DNA from: Alligator mississippiensis
Lineage: Eukaryota > Chordata > Crocodylia > Alligatoridae
Reading direction: 5' to 3'
NCBI RefSeq assembly: GCF_030867095.1
Contig: NC_081828.1
Span: 2,805,001-2,869,000 of the forward strand
DNA length: 64,000 nt
A program made the position numbers and the translations under genes. The notes beneath the pieces were generated by a model that was given only the letters and a program-made list of their open reading frames with translations, was not told the DNA's origin and ran no database searches. Below, piece by piece: positions 37,101 through 47,151 of the stretch. Position 1 is the stretch's first letter. The number at the start of each line of letters is the position of its first letter.

Positions 37101-38720
37101 ATTCTCTTGCTCCAGGGCAAACTGCTGTCCTCTTAGTACATTTAGTCCTAGTAAGCTTGGTCCCCCTTTAAGTATTACTGCTGCTGCCGTTACCTTATAG
37201 CCGTTAGGTAATGCGAAGGTTGCTCGGACCAGATGTCCTGGTCGTCTAGTGCAGGGGTGTCTAACCTTTTTGAAGGTGGGGCCGGATCACGAACTTTTTA
37301 TCACCCAGTGGGCCAGTGAGCCATGTTCAAAAACCTCACAGGAAGTGGTATCACATCAGGAAGTGATGTCACGTGACCTTTGACACCAATGAAGTTGCAG
37401 GAAGTGACAATGAAATGGGTCTGGAAATGTGGTTTAAAATCCAAAATAAAAACAATATAAAAAGCAACAAAGAAATATAATACCAAACACTTGTGTGGTC
37501 ATGCAGGAGACACAAGTTTCCCTACTAGCACAGAGGGACAGCAAAGTTAGGGCGCACAAGCTTCTTTCTGAAAAGCACACAGGGAGCCATGTGGCATTAT
37601 GTTGGATCACCTTGGACTCCCCAGAATAAATTACTCGGTTCCCGAATACAGCTAGGGGCAAAAAGGAGGCAGCTTCTAGCACAAGTAGAAAGCAGGACTT
37701 ACACTTGCCTCTCTCAAATGCAGCAAGACACTATAACCGCTTTGCCCCCATTTTCCCTTTTGCAATCAAAAACGGCAAAGAGTCTCCCCTGTGAAAGGCA
37801 AGGACCGCTCCTCCCTCCCCCCCCCATACACACACAGGTGCCAGGAGCCCACAGTCACCGGCCCGGCCCTGGGGGAGGCACCATCTTCTTGACCCAACCC
37901 TACCAGCGGCGCCCCTGCTGGGCAGGAGGCGGCAGAGGCAGACAAAGGGAGCGAGCCCAGCCACTGCGTCGCCTCTGTGGGTCCGCATTGCCGTGCCGTG
38001 CCCGGCTGGAGGGAGCCAGAGCTGGGGCCGGGCGGCACCTCGGGTGCAGTGAGTGCAGACTCCGCCCGAGCCCGGGGCTGTCCTGTGCGGCGCGGCCAAT
38101 GCTGACAGCCTGGTGGAAGGAGGCACCTGCCCGCCCTGCTCCGCCTCTGCTAGTGACCCGGGGCCAGGCAGCCAAGCCGGGCTGCCTCTCGCCTGCGAGC
38201 GGGGAGCAGCGAGTTGCTCGGGCCGGGAAGCGGTGGCTTCCCACACGGTGCTGGGGACGGGAGGAGGCAGGCCAGGTCTGCACTCCTCTTCCCACACACA
38301 CCGCGTCAGCAACGTCAAGCTGACACTGTGCGTGTGGGAACCTTGTCCCTTCCCCAGCCCTTCAGCAGCCATTAGGAAGCTGCTGAGGGGCTGGGGGAGG
38401 GACAAGGGGCGGGAACGAAAGTAAACCATGTTTACCTTCGTTTCCCGTTGCAGCACTGTGGGCCACAGAAAATGCCTTGGCGGGCTGCATGTTGGACAAG
38501 CCTGGTCTAATGCCTCCGGCCCCAATTACTTGATAAGGGGTTCCTTTCTCCCCCTTCCAGTCTGCGGAATCTAAAATACGAATCTGGGCACCCATCTCTA
38601 ATAGCATATCGATTGACTTCTCGCTTTTACCTAATTGAATCTGCACGGGTATTTGAATTAAGGAGCCAATATTAGATGCTAGTCCGTGGCCTGCTACCGC
38701 CCCTGTGGTGGCCCCTTCTC
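34150..38720 (-). pseudogene. pol: pro-pol region of the retrovirus (fossil)
   Basis: In order on the minus strand: an aspartic-protease-like segment (about 38700-38510); RT with GQQYTYTVLPRGG and the YIDDVMVG catalytic box (about 36900-36400); thumb/connection and RNase H (about 36320-35350; ARPLYNLYKKKTKWERGPEH, KPLGFWSRGW); integrase with an HHCC-type zinc segment (about 35100-34930) and a core with NGLAEQANGILK (about 34600). The arrangement and motif wording recall ERV-L pol. Several breaks and a hAT insertion at 37252-38504 make it non-functional. Confidence 0.85.
37252..38504. mobile_element. 1.25-kb hAT-type element inserted in the retrovirus
   Basis: The ends CAGGGGTGTCTAACCTTTT and, inverted, CAGGCTTGTCCAACATGCAG are hAT-type termini. 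The flanking octamers GTCTAGTG (37244-37251) and GTCTAATG (38505-38512) match at 7 of 8 bases, a hAT target duplication. The first ~450 bp are AT-rich; 37740-38440 is strikingly GC- and CpG-rich. No transposase is recognised, so it is non-autonomous. The GC-rich block keeps long open frames on both strands, which is expected from composition and is not evidence of a gene. Confidence 0.85.
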
Positions 38721-38739
38721 TTGGGGGTCGGGCTGGCCA

Positions 38740-40284
38740 GACTTCCTAGGTAAGTGGTGGCGACCCTGCATGTGCCTGGGAAAATGTCAACAGTTCCACC
38801 CTTAGGGCAGAAACCCTGGTGACACTGCCGGCGGCGCAGAAGGTTCTGCTTTCAGGCTTGCCCCTTTGCTACAGTGTTTAGCCCACAGCCCTCGCAGGAC
38901 ATTGGTGGGCAGTCCATCAATTTGTGCCTTACTGAAATCGACAGCCAACAAGTCTTTCCACAACTTTATTCATGGAGCCTTGGGCCAGTCTTCTCTGACT
39001 TTCCCCAACAGTTTGGGAGGGTCAGGGGGTTTGTCCTTCCTTGGGGCCACTACCATGGCCTTGGCGCCCTTCGTTGGTTTGCAGATCCCAGCTTCTGCAA
39101 GATAGGCAGGAGCTGCACTAATCGCTGGATCATATCTCTTACCGGGTTGCCCACCACCTCCGGCTCCAAGGCCAACAGGGCTGAGGTGCACTCCATTGGT
39201 GCTCGCCAGCAAAAACTCCTCCACACCAGTGCTGTCACAGCTTCCTCATCTAGCGTGTGAGTCCAAGCTCCTTCATGAATGATTTCAGTCAGCTCTTACT
39301 GATACAAGCAGCGGACAGCCTCCTCCAAATTGGCCCACACCTGAGAGGTGGGGTTAAGTTCTTCCATATTACCATAACTGGCAGCGGTCACCTGTAGCAC
39401 AGCAGAAAACAGTAACATTTTCACCACTTCCTGCAAACTGATTCAACTGGAGTTTGGGGTGCTGGATGAGTTGGGCCGCCTCCACACGGCTCACTGATGT
39501 TGCGGAGGGCCCTTCGCTATAGATTCGAACTAGCCAGTCTATTACTGGCTCCCCTGGCTTGGACTTATGCTGCTCCTGCATATCTCGAATCTCTGTGCAG
39601 ATAAAGGAACGTAGCTCTGTTTGGGGGTTTCCCCCTTGCGGCCCTGTACGAGTCGCTACTACTGGAAATGCTTGGCCGGGCTGCTCCCTCCGGGCGGGGA
39701 CATATGGGGGCGGTTCAGCACAAGGCTCGTTGTCGGTCTCTTTCCCTTCATCCGTTCCCTCCCCGTGATCTTCCCAGAGCTCCACTTCTGGTTTTTCACC
39801 ATGGAAGTACTGCCATACCTTCTTGAAGGGGAGGCTGTACAGCCTGTGCCAACTGTGCCTTTCTCTGAAAGGAAGCGGCCACGCGCACAATCATAATCTT
39901 TCCTTCCTTTCATTCTAAAACCTCTAGGCGACTATGGACAGCTTGCACAGCCTCACATGCCACTCTTATGCCACATGCCATATTGGGATCCCTTACGTCC
40001 TCCAGCTCCTTACTCAACTAGGTGACCTTTTCCCGGAGCTGGGCATTCTCTTCTGCCCCTAACTGCAGGCACATGGCCAGCAGCCATGATAGGCACTCCT
40101 TCTTGGGTTTACCCCGGCGATAGCAGCAAACCTAGCCCACTGATCGGGTACGGTTCCCGGGTCACTCCAGGCAGATCTCAATCTATCCTTATCCCACCAG
40201 GGATTCTCCTTCCCCGTCACCTCGTTAAGCAAAGCCACAAACGGGGCCCACCTAACTCCCTCCATACCTCCTCTCTCAATACTG
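38740..40284 (-). pseudogene. gag: gag region of the retrovirus (fossil)
   Basis: It lies between the primer-binding-like site and the protease on the minus strand. Recognisable stretches include an acidic, proline-containing segment with PCAEPPPYVPARR (about 39725-39685), a late-domain-like PPPY, and a capsid-like part downstream. It is broken in several places. Identification rests on position and composition more than on a family match. Confidence 0.65.
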
Positions 40285-40301
40285 TTTGTGATGCCAATTT
40301 T

Positions 40302-40971
40302 TGCCCTGGCCTCCAGTGGGAGGGTTCGGGACTGAGAGAGTGGTCGGGAGTAAAAGGTAAGAAAGGCTTATTGATCTAACACACAACTACACTATAATAA
40401 GACAACAATGACCGACAATAAAATTCCGAGACAACAACTTATCGGCAGTCCCCTTTGATGCTTGGTATACAACAAGCCTTTCAAAATTCAGCAAAGTCAG
40501 GCGTCCCCAATTTGCGCTGTCCAAGGGGATACCGGGAAGGACCCTGGTATTCAGTCTTTGGGCTCCTCAAGATCTACCGGCCCACCGAATCCAAGTCAGC
40601 ATCTCCTCCTTACAGTGATAGCTTCTTCTACTACGCTGCATGTCCCTTCTGTCGATTCCCGGATGTGCTAGAAAATTTATAACCTTTGAGCTATGCTGTT
40701 GGCTCACAGCCACTCACAATCTTTATGCTGCAAACTTTCCTTATATGACTAACCAATAGCAGTACAAGCCTTCATGTTTTCCTTATATGATTAATTTCAG
40801 CTGTGCCATCGCTCACAAGGCCTCAAAACATTTTCCTTTAAACTTTAACTAAACTTCTTAGTTGTAACACAATTTGTGATTCATGGATAAGTAACAGGAA
40901 CACCTGATTCAGCTGTCACAGGGCGCTCAGCAAGCCTTTTTTCCAAGCAGATATAACTTCTCACTGCCACA
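40302..40971 (-). repeat. 5' LTR of the retrovirus
   Basis: About 670 bp, running from TGTGGCAGTG (plus-strand position 40971 downward) to GGGCA near 40302. It is followed on the minus strand by TTGGCATCACAAACAG (40285-40300), the presumed primer-binding site. An AATAAG sequence near 40370 could be the polyadenylation signal. The LTR ends are inferred from the TG...CA rule and the repeat with 31505-31627. Confidence 0.75.
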
Positions 40972-41637
40972 AGAAGTGCATGCCATTAGCAGTGCACGGC
41001 TGTACTCCCTTAGCACTGCCGCATGGCACAGCTCGAGTTGCGTGGCTGCACAGAACTGTGTTCAGGCAGCACGGAGTCAGAGGCATGCATTGGTACGGAG
41101 CTAAGGGCATGTGGCAACATGGTGCTCTATCCGGGCAGCGGCATGGAGTCAGACTTACACACACACTGACCACTTCTTCCTGTCATCTGACCCTTTCTCC
41201 TGTGCAACAAGGCCCAGACACTGCTAATCATCTATCTGCAGGCTTACTGCTTGGCAGTCGGCCTCCCTGCAGGCTGCCCTCTGCACTTCCTTGCAGCTAA
41301 TTAGCCCTGTTGTTTTGCTGACTCTGCCAAGTAATGAGTTATGGGGCTTCATTACTCTGGACAGATTTGTGGTTGAAAGTTCAGATGTGAAAAATTTGGT
41401 TAACATCATCTGGGTTAGCTTGGCTAGACAAATTGTTACCTGCAAATTGTACCCATTCTCTTAGGTGAGTATTTTATCAGCAGAAAGAGCATTAAAAATG
41501 TGTGGATTCCTGTGCTATGGAAGGAAGCCACCAGTTCCATAATACATGCACACCATTTTACCTGACAGTAGAGGAGGGGGAACTTGGCCAAGGACTATAG
41601 TGAAGACTTATAAAAAGTATCACAGGATCTTTTAAAT
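40972..41637. other. MAST2: intron 1 sequence, nothing recognised
   Basis: The first 250 bp are rich in GCATGGCAC- and GTGGCTGCAC-like motifs and may be part of a GC-rich transposon whose other end I cannot find. No exon is seen. Confidence 0.4.
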
Positions 41638-41821
41638 CAGTGGTTTTCAACCTTTTTTCATTTGCGGACCCCTAAACATTTTGAATGGAGATGCAGACCC
41701 CTTCAAATTGTAAGTGTGGTTATTCACATGCATTTGATTTATCCTAGTCATCTTTTGCAGACCCCTTCGACACAGTCTGCAGATTCCCAGGGGTCCGTGG
41801 ACCATAGGTTGAAAACTACTG
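41638..41821. mobile_element. hAT-type MITE with 8-bp target duplication
   Basis: The ends CAGTGGTTTTCAACCTTTTT and, inverted, CAGTAGTTTTCAACCTATGG are typical hAT termini. The octamers TTTTAAAT and GTTTAAAT flank the 184-bp element and match at 7 of 8 bases. Confidence 0.9.
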
Positions 41822-42641
41822 GTTTAAATCTATGCAATATAACAGTCTTGGAAATCATTGCAAGATATTAATTGACCTAATAGTGATTTATAACAGATCT
41901 AAAATCTTTACAACTTGTAGTGAAAATAGAATAACTATAACCATCATTGTTCTTCTGCCTGGCCCAATTCTGATTTAAATATTTTTTCTCTGGTGTAAAT
42001 AGTTTTGTGTGTGTGACAAGTACACATCTTGGGGTTTTTTGATGGTAGGACCCAAGACATTCTACAAAGATGATCTGATGATCCTTAGTTCAGGCCAAGG
42101 ATATAGTTTTTTGAGTGGAATAAGTATAAAAATAACCAGTTGAGTGTAAATGATTTTATTCACAGGGTGTTTGCTATATTTTTTTTCAGTTTCTGTATTG
42201 GCATGTTTCCTCTCATGTGAATTGATAAAATGTATCCTGCCTTTTCACGACTCTGATTTCATTTAAATATGTACATTATCCTAAATTACTCTTTCTTCCT
42301 CTTCACATATTCAGAATTTCTAGAGGAGAGTGGGAAGCTACTAAAGGACCTTACTTACATGCTTGGGAGAAGTTTTCTTTCTGACTTCTCTTACGTATTA
42401 TGATAATGCCAATGAATCCCTAATAGGACTGTAGGGTCTCATGCTGGACTCTGTGGCAATACGTGATAGCTTGCAAAGTTGACAATTAATGGCAGCTTGT
42501 CTATAACTTCTGTAATAAGAAGAGGCAGGCATCAAGACCATTCATAAACTGAGGTCATTAGTGTCCCAGCATTTGTCTGTTTTTTGAAACCTATTTAGGT
42601 GATTCTTACAAATTGTTATCTCTCTTCTCTCTTTCCTCCAG
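41822..42641. other. MAST2: end of intron 1, nothing recognised apart from splice signals
   Basis: AT-rich intron sequence ending in the pyrimidine tract TCTCTCTTCTCTCTTTCCTC and the acceptor CAG of exon 2. Confidence 0.6.
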
Positions 42642-42789
42642 GATGTGGTAATAGAACCCCCTCCCCTGCGGTGCAGGAAGCTCAGTAACCCTGATATCTT
42701 TTCATCCACTGGGAAAACTAAACTCCATCGTCAGCTAAGTCAAGATGACTGCAAACTACGGCGGGGTAGCTTGGCCAGTTCTTTGTCTG
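42642..42789 (+). CDS. MAST2: MAST2 exon 2
   Basis: This 148-base exon encodes 49 residues plus the first base of a Gly codon. It contains RKLSNPDIFSSTGKTKLHRQ and LSQDDCKLRRGSLASSLS, which from memory match human MAST2 almost word for word just upstream of its GKQLLPLSSSVHS segment. The region lies N-terminal to DUF1908 and the kinase domain and is rich in basophilic Ser sites (RKLS, RQLS, RRGS) that look like kinase or 14-3-3 sites; that reading is an inference. Splice sites are clear: a long pyrimidine tract and CAG|GAT on the left, TCTG|GTGAGC on the right. The phase is 0 on entry and 1 on exit, fitting exons 1 and 3. The wording excludes MAST1 and MAST3, and MAST4 less firmly. Confidence 0.93.
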
Positions 42790-43013
42790 GTGAGCAATGT
42801 ATACAGTGCATATAATAACTCAATACAAAATGCTTGATATTATCAGAGAGAGCAAGAGCAGTCATAGGTTGAGTAATTCTATTATATTTTTCTTCCTGTG
42901 ATACTGTGGAATCAAATGCTGATTTTCTACTGGATGGTGTAAATTTGGAAGGGACTGCTAAGGTCTTGTAGTCCATGCCCCTGCACAGAAGTAGGTTTTG
43001 CTATTCCTAAACC

Positions 43014-43298
43014 AAGGGTTCTTAACTTTTTAGACTCAAGGGCACCCCTTGGAAGATGCCAGCTCTTAGCTTTCACTCATTTCTTGATTGTGGGAAAGTG
43101 ATTGAGCAAGTATTCTGTTGCAGAGAACTGAGAGACTACAACAGGTCAGAATGCTTTTGACACTAGATTCCTATGTGAAATTTCTGGGTTTGTATTGTGA
43201 ATCATGTGTCAGTGTCTACACCTAACAGTGCTAACATAGCATGGGACCCCACAGCACCCTTACAAGAATCTTGTGGCTCCCTGGTTGAGAATCACATG
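43014..43298. mobile_element. hAT-type MITE with perfect 8-bp duplication
   Basis: CCTAAACC flanks both sides exactly (43006-43013 and 43299-43306). The ends AAGGGTTCTTAACTTTTTAG and, inverted, CATGTGATTCTCAACCAGGG are imperfect hAT-type termini. It shares its interior (GCACCCCTTGGAAGATGCC) with the element at 49857-50150. Confidence 0.85.
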
Positions 43299-43425
43299 CC
43301 TAAACCATCCCAGATGCATGCTTATCTAATATCTTCCTGAAAATGTCCAACGAAGGAGATTCTACAACTTCCCTGGGCAGCTTTGATGTATAAGAATAGC
43401 AGGACAATGGGACATGTATTTTTAA

Positions 43426-44095
43426 TAGAGGTGCATCAATACATTGGTCCATATTGTATCAGAAGTGATAAAAGGAAAATTGATGTTATCAGCAATCAGC
43501 TTTTTTTGTTTGATGTGGCCGATAATGTCACTGATAAATGCCACGTGCATGCGTGCAGCCACAGCCTACATGCGGCCAGCCTGGAAGCTTGGAGAACAGC
43601 GTCCCGCTGGTAAATCTGTTGGGGTGAAGGAGGGTGTGGGAGGGTACAGATCGAGGCCCTGTGGTGAGGGAGGGAGTGGGGCTGGGCTAAGGCAGGGGCA
43701 GGCGCTGCCCCACCAGGTTGCGGGATGAAGCCGTGAGCGGCTCATCCAGGGGGTGTGGTGGGGGAACAGCTTTTGCCACTGTGCACACCCCTAGGGGAGG
43801 GAGGGGGGTATGTGGCCCCAGCCCGCCCTCGCCCTGCACACAGATCTTGGGGGGGGGGGAAGGGAGGGGAGGGAGAGTGGAAAGGCATGTGCCCCCCCTT
43901 GCCTTCCCCTAGGAGTGCAGTCAGCGGCAGGAGCCATGACCCTGGACAAGCCACTCACGGCTCTGTCCTGTGCCCCACCCCAACCCCTGCCCTACTCTCT
44001 CCCTCACTATGGGGGCTTCGATATGCCCAGCTGGTTAGTCTGTTGGGGTGAAGGGGCATGGGAAAAAAGCCTCTTATTTCATATGTGCATCCAAG
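43426..44095. mobile_element. GC-rich hAT-like element, ends uncertain
   Basis: The left part TAGAGGTGCATCAATACATT and GTGGCCGATAATGTCACTG follow the wording of a reptile hAT family whose terminus is TAGAGGTGCACCGATA. The interior 43600-43990 is GC-rich. CTGTTGGGGTGAAG occurs twice (about 43616 and 44040). I place the right end near GTGCATCC at about 44090, without a clear duplication. Confidence 0.4.
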
Positions 44096-44279
44096 GAAAC
44101 CTTATTAACTACAGTGTCTGTCATTAAACTGCTGCCAGAAGCAGCATGTGCTCAGTAATGGAAACCAGCTATGAAGTTGATTAAATGCAGCCAACACTGA
44201 ACATGCTATAAAACACATGGCCTGTGTTCAGGAAACATGCTGATAGGAACCTACCACAAGGATAGGTTAGTGCAGCCCC

Positions 44280-44630
44280 TTGGAATAAAATACAAGGTAA
44301 TGCCCATTTTTCTCAGTCCTCCTCAGCCCTGGACCCAGCACATGGCTCCAGAGTCATCCTGCAGTTTTGGAGCCAGTGTGCAGGGTTGGGCCCAGCATGT
44401 AGCTTCACCGCCAGTTTGTCAGGTTGGGTCCTACCGCATGGCATGCTGGATTGGGTCCTGCTGCAGGGCTGGATTGGGCCCTGTGGTCCCAGCCCTGGAG
44501 GTCCCAGACCTCTGGTGCTTACCCATACTCCCTGGTAAGTCGCCCCCACTCCCTTCTCGGGGCCCTTCCAAAAATAGGGTGAGTGCTGTATTTGGAGATG
44601 TGTTATATGTGAGAAAATACAGTATCTTTT
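44280..44630. mobile_element. possible DNA transposon with TA-type ends
   Basis: The right end TTATATGTGAGAAAATACAG is followed by TA at 44627-44628, and closely matches the right end of the small MITE at 45156-45246. The left end is not clear. The interior has TTGGGTCCTG and GGATTGGGCCCTG repeats. Confidence 0.35.
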
Positions 44631-45155
44631 GTGAGCTTTTGAGATTAGAGTTGAAGAAAATTTAAAATGATATAATTGCATTGTACATTTTGCTTCTGCA
44701 AGTTAGATACTTATGTTGTTTGCTATTTGTGATAAAAATTTAGGGACGTTAAGTGTTGTGCTATGCATAAGAGTAGTAGACATCCGAGAGCGTGCACATA
44801 GCAGTCTTGGGATTCTTGGAACGTGGACATAGCACTCCAACTGTCTATGTCAAAAAGGAAAAAATCAAATATTATTGGAAAATTAAGTTCTGAAAGCTAA
44901 ATTAAATAATGCCATTCCATAGATCCGAAATGTAACTGGTTGAAAGGTGAGATGCTTTATGTATTCCTTTAATATTCTTTGAAAATTAGTATTAATTAGT
45001 GTACAGCTTTTTAACATGCTTCTTTTCTAATAAACGTTTCTTTGAAAGTTAAATTGTCACTGACTGAGACTTATTGTAAAGGTTCACAATATATTCTTAC
45101 AGTAAGGGCCTTCTAATTGTAAATAAAAATAACGAGCAACATAAAATTCCTTGTA

Positions 45156-45246
45156 CTATATTTTCTTGTATATGGCACATACTCCCCCCGCAAAAAAAAC
45201 AACACCTCCTGGATATTTCACTGCACGTTATATGTGAGAAATATGG
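45156..45246. mobile_element. 91-bp MITE with TA duplication
   Basis: CTATATTTTCTTGTATATGG at the left and, inverted, CCATATTTCTCACATATAAC at the right are terminal repeats flanked by TA on both sides. No coding. Confidence 0.6.
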
Positions 45247-45419
45247 TAAGAGCTTTTTTTGCTAGTGACTGGGCTAAAGTAGAAGTAAAATCTTCATGTG
45301 ACGTGCAGAGAGTAGATGGGGAGCATGCTCAGATCTCTGGCTGCTGCTATTCAGTTACTTACTATAAGGAAAGATCTTTTTATTCTGCCTTTCAAATACA
45401 AAGTGCATGTTATATTCTA

Positions 45420-45595
45420 GGCAGACAAGGTTCCTTGGGTGAATCTGATATCTTTTATTAGACCAATTGGTTAAATAAAAGACCAATTGGTTTATTAGAC
45501 CAATTGGTCTCATAAAAGATATCAAATTCACCCAAGGAACCTTGTCTGCCTATGTCCTTAGACCGACATGGCTACAACCTAAACCCCTGTTATAT
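45420..45595. mobile_element. inverted pair of Penelope-like tails
   Basis: GGCAGACAAGGTTCCTTGGG (from about 45420) is inverted at about 45529-45551 as CCCAAGGAACCTTGTCTGCC, with GATATCTTTTATTAGACCAA in both arms and AGACCAATTGG repeated three to four times at the centre. The right flank AGACCGACATGGCTACAACC is the outer tail seen at 46.6 and 52.4 kb. The hammerhead-like core itself is absent, so only the outer halves were duplicated. Confidence 0.65.
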
Positions 45596-46599
45596 TCTAG
45601 GACATGCTGTGTGAGCAAACATGAAAATTGCCTGGTAGTGTAGTGACCTGTAATGAAAGCAAAAAGGAACGGAGCCAGTAGTTTTTGTAAAACTGAGCGA
45701 GACACTTGAGAGAGTTTTGCAAATCCCACTGTGGGGAATGTATAGCTATAGTATTAGACACAACAGTAGTAGGATATAGGTAGAGCTCACGGGGATACAT
45801 TTCAGTCTTTTGAACAGTGCGATGCCTAGTTAAATAGTAAACTTGAATTCAAGAATACATCTTTTCTGAGATATTTGCTGCATAAGGGTTAAATTTACTC
45901 AGTACTGACCTAGCTAGCCCTTTTGGCCCTGGTGAAACCTGAATTGGGATGCTTTCAAGGGCCTAATCTGTGTAGTAGAAAGGAGAACAATTCTTTCCCT
46001 TAAAAAGCTATTCTCACTTAAAGCGCCATGTGGGAAATTGCATCATTCCCACTGTTCTGTAAATTCAGATTTACTGAATCAAGCATGTAATAGGTTTGTT
46101 TCAGCCATAAGAGACTTCCTTCCTCAGAATGATCAGTCAAATAAAAATATCTGAGTTGTGAAATGGAAACGTGCTTTTTGTGCCCAAGATGGTATAGAAC
46201 TGAGGGAACAGTTGGTTTCGCTCTACGTGGATTGCAAGCAATCGTTCTTAATATGAATAGAATATAGCTTTGAACAGTCAATATATGCTGGCTACATTTC
46301 TGTGAAGTCACAACAGATATCGCAATGAAAGCAGAAACAGGAATGCCTACACAGACAGGCAGGACAGTTAGATCACAATTATCTTTTTAAAATTAAATGA
46401 TGATTGTGTTTTTATGAAATTCTGAAATTTCAGTTGAAAGAGTTTTTAAAACTTGGAGCGCTGCCCCTCAGCAGTGCACGCCGCCTTGGCAGCGAATGTA
46501 CTTTCACGCTGAGAACAATGTAGAAAGTAAAATGGTACAAATCACTTTTATGCTGATTCAGATTTTCCCGTTGCCGTGGTGTGAAGACAGTAATAATGG

Positions 46600-46775
46600 G
46601 TGCAGGGGTTTAGGTTGTAGCCGTGTTGGTCTAAGGACATAGGCAGACAGGGTTCCTTGCGTGAATTTGATATCTGTTATTAGACCAGCCCAAATAGTTG
46701 GAGAATAGTTCTTAAGCAAGCTTTCAGGTTCAAAAACCCTTCGTCAGGCTAAGGAAGTTTCAGCAGTTGGTGTGT
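46600..46775 (-). mobile_element. Penelope-like end with hammerhead-like fold
   Basis: On the minus strand, CTGACGA (46747-46741) is followed by a stem-loop of about 13 bases, GAAA (46725-46722), the mini-hairpin GCTTGC and then TTAAG. This is the order of a type I hammerhead ribozyme with a two-base stem III, as described for Penelope-like retroelements. Downstream come TGGTCTAATAACAGATATC and the outer tail TTAGACCAACACGGCTACAA. It is a near twin of the copy at 52.4 kb. Activity is unknown. Confidence 0.65.
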
Positions 46776-47008
46776 GCGCTTCCTGGATGGGATGAAAATG
46801 GGTGACCACTTGTACTTCCAATAATCCAGTGTGATACTAGGGATGGGACATTTTCAAAGACTACAGTGTCCTACCCTGAAAAAAATCGTAAGTGTATTTA
46901 AGCAGTTAGCTCATACCCAGTGTTTGTGTCTAGCAATCATGTAATGTACCTGTAAATCAATAGGCAAGCTGGTTAAAACTGACCTAGTGATTTGTCTTGT
47001 TTTTAAAG

Positions 47009-47151
47009 GAAAGCAGCTGCTTCCTTTATCAAACAGCGTGCACAGTGGAGTGGGACAGTCGGTATGGCAGCCGTCTGGAGATACCTCAAACCTGGTCCGT
47101 ATGAGAAACCAGTCCCTCGGACAGTCTGCCCCCTCTCTGACTGCTGGATTG
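47009..47151 (+). CDS. MAST2: MAST2 exon 3
   Basis: This 143-base exon completes the Gly codon begun in exon 2 and encodes GKQLLPLSNSVHSGVG, QSVWQPSGDTSNLVRMRNQS and LGQSAPSLTAGL. From memory, human MAST2 reads GKQLLPLSSSVHSSVGQVTWQSSGE and then the same NLVRMRNQSLGQSAPSLTAGL, so identity is very high. The segment continues the Ser-rich N-terminal region ahead of the MAST DUF1908 domain. The acceptor is TTTTTAAAG|GA and the donor TTG|GTGAGT, phase 0 on exit. In MAST2 the next residues should be KELSLPRRGSF; I did not find an exon for these before the window ends. Confidence 0.95.

Larger units (their letters stand above)
31505..40971 (-). mobile_element. endogenous retrovirus, ERV-L-like pol, with env remnant (fossil)
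   Basis: A provirus lies on the minus strand, antisense to MAST2. From right to left it has a full LTR, a primer-binding-like site, gag, protease, RT, RNase H, integrase, an env-like region, and the beginning of the second LTR. Pol is closest, from memory, to class III (ERV-L/spuma-related) elements. It is broken in every gene, with well over ten breaks by eye, and is interrupted by a 1.25-kb hAT element. The shared part of the two LTRs differs at roughly 10% of positions, which for slow reptile rates suggests many tens of millions of years. It is a fossil with no intact gene. Confidence 0.9.
4987..42641 (+). other. MAST2: MAST2 intron 1 (about 37.7 kb)
   Basis: The donor is AAG|GTAGCG and the acceptor is TTTCCTCCAG|GATG. 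The intron holds nearly all the mobile elements listed between these points. I saw no further MAST2 exon inside it. The retrovirus and the two large CR1 copies are antisense to the gene. Confidence 0.75.
42790..47008 (+). other. MAST2: MAST2 intron 2 (about 4.2 kb)
   Basis: Donor G|GTGAGC, acceptor TTTTTAAAG|GA. It holds hAT and MITE copies and Penelope-like fragments listed separately. No extra exon was recognised. Confidence 0.85.

Noticed and set aside
37589-38525. Overlapping 244- and 264-codon frames on opposite strands
   Set aside because: Both lie in the GC-rich core of a hAT element, where stops are rare by composition. Neither resembles a known protein.
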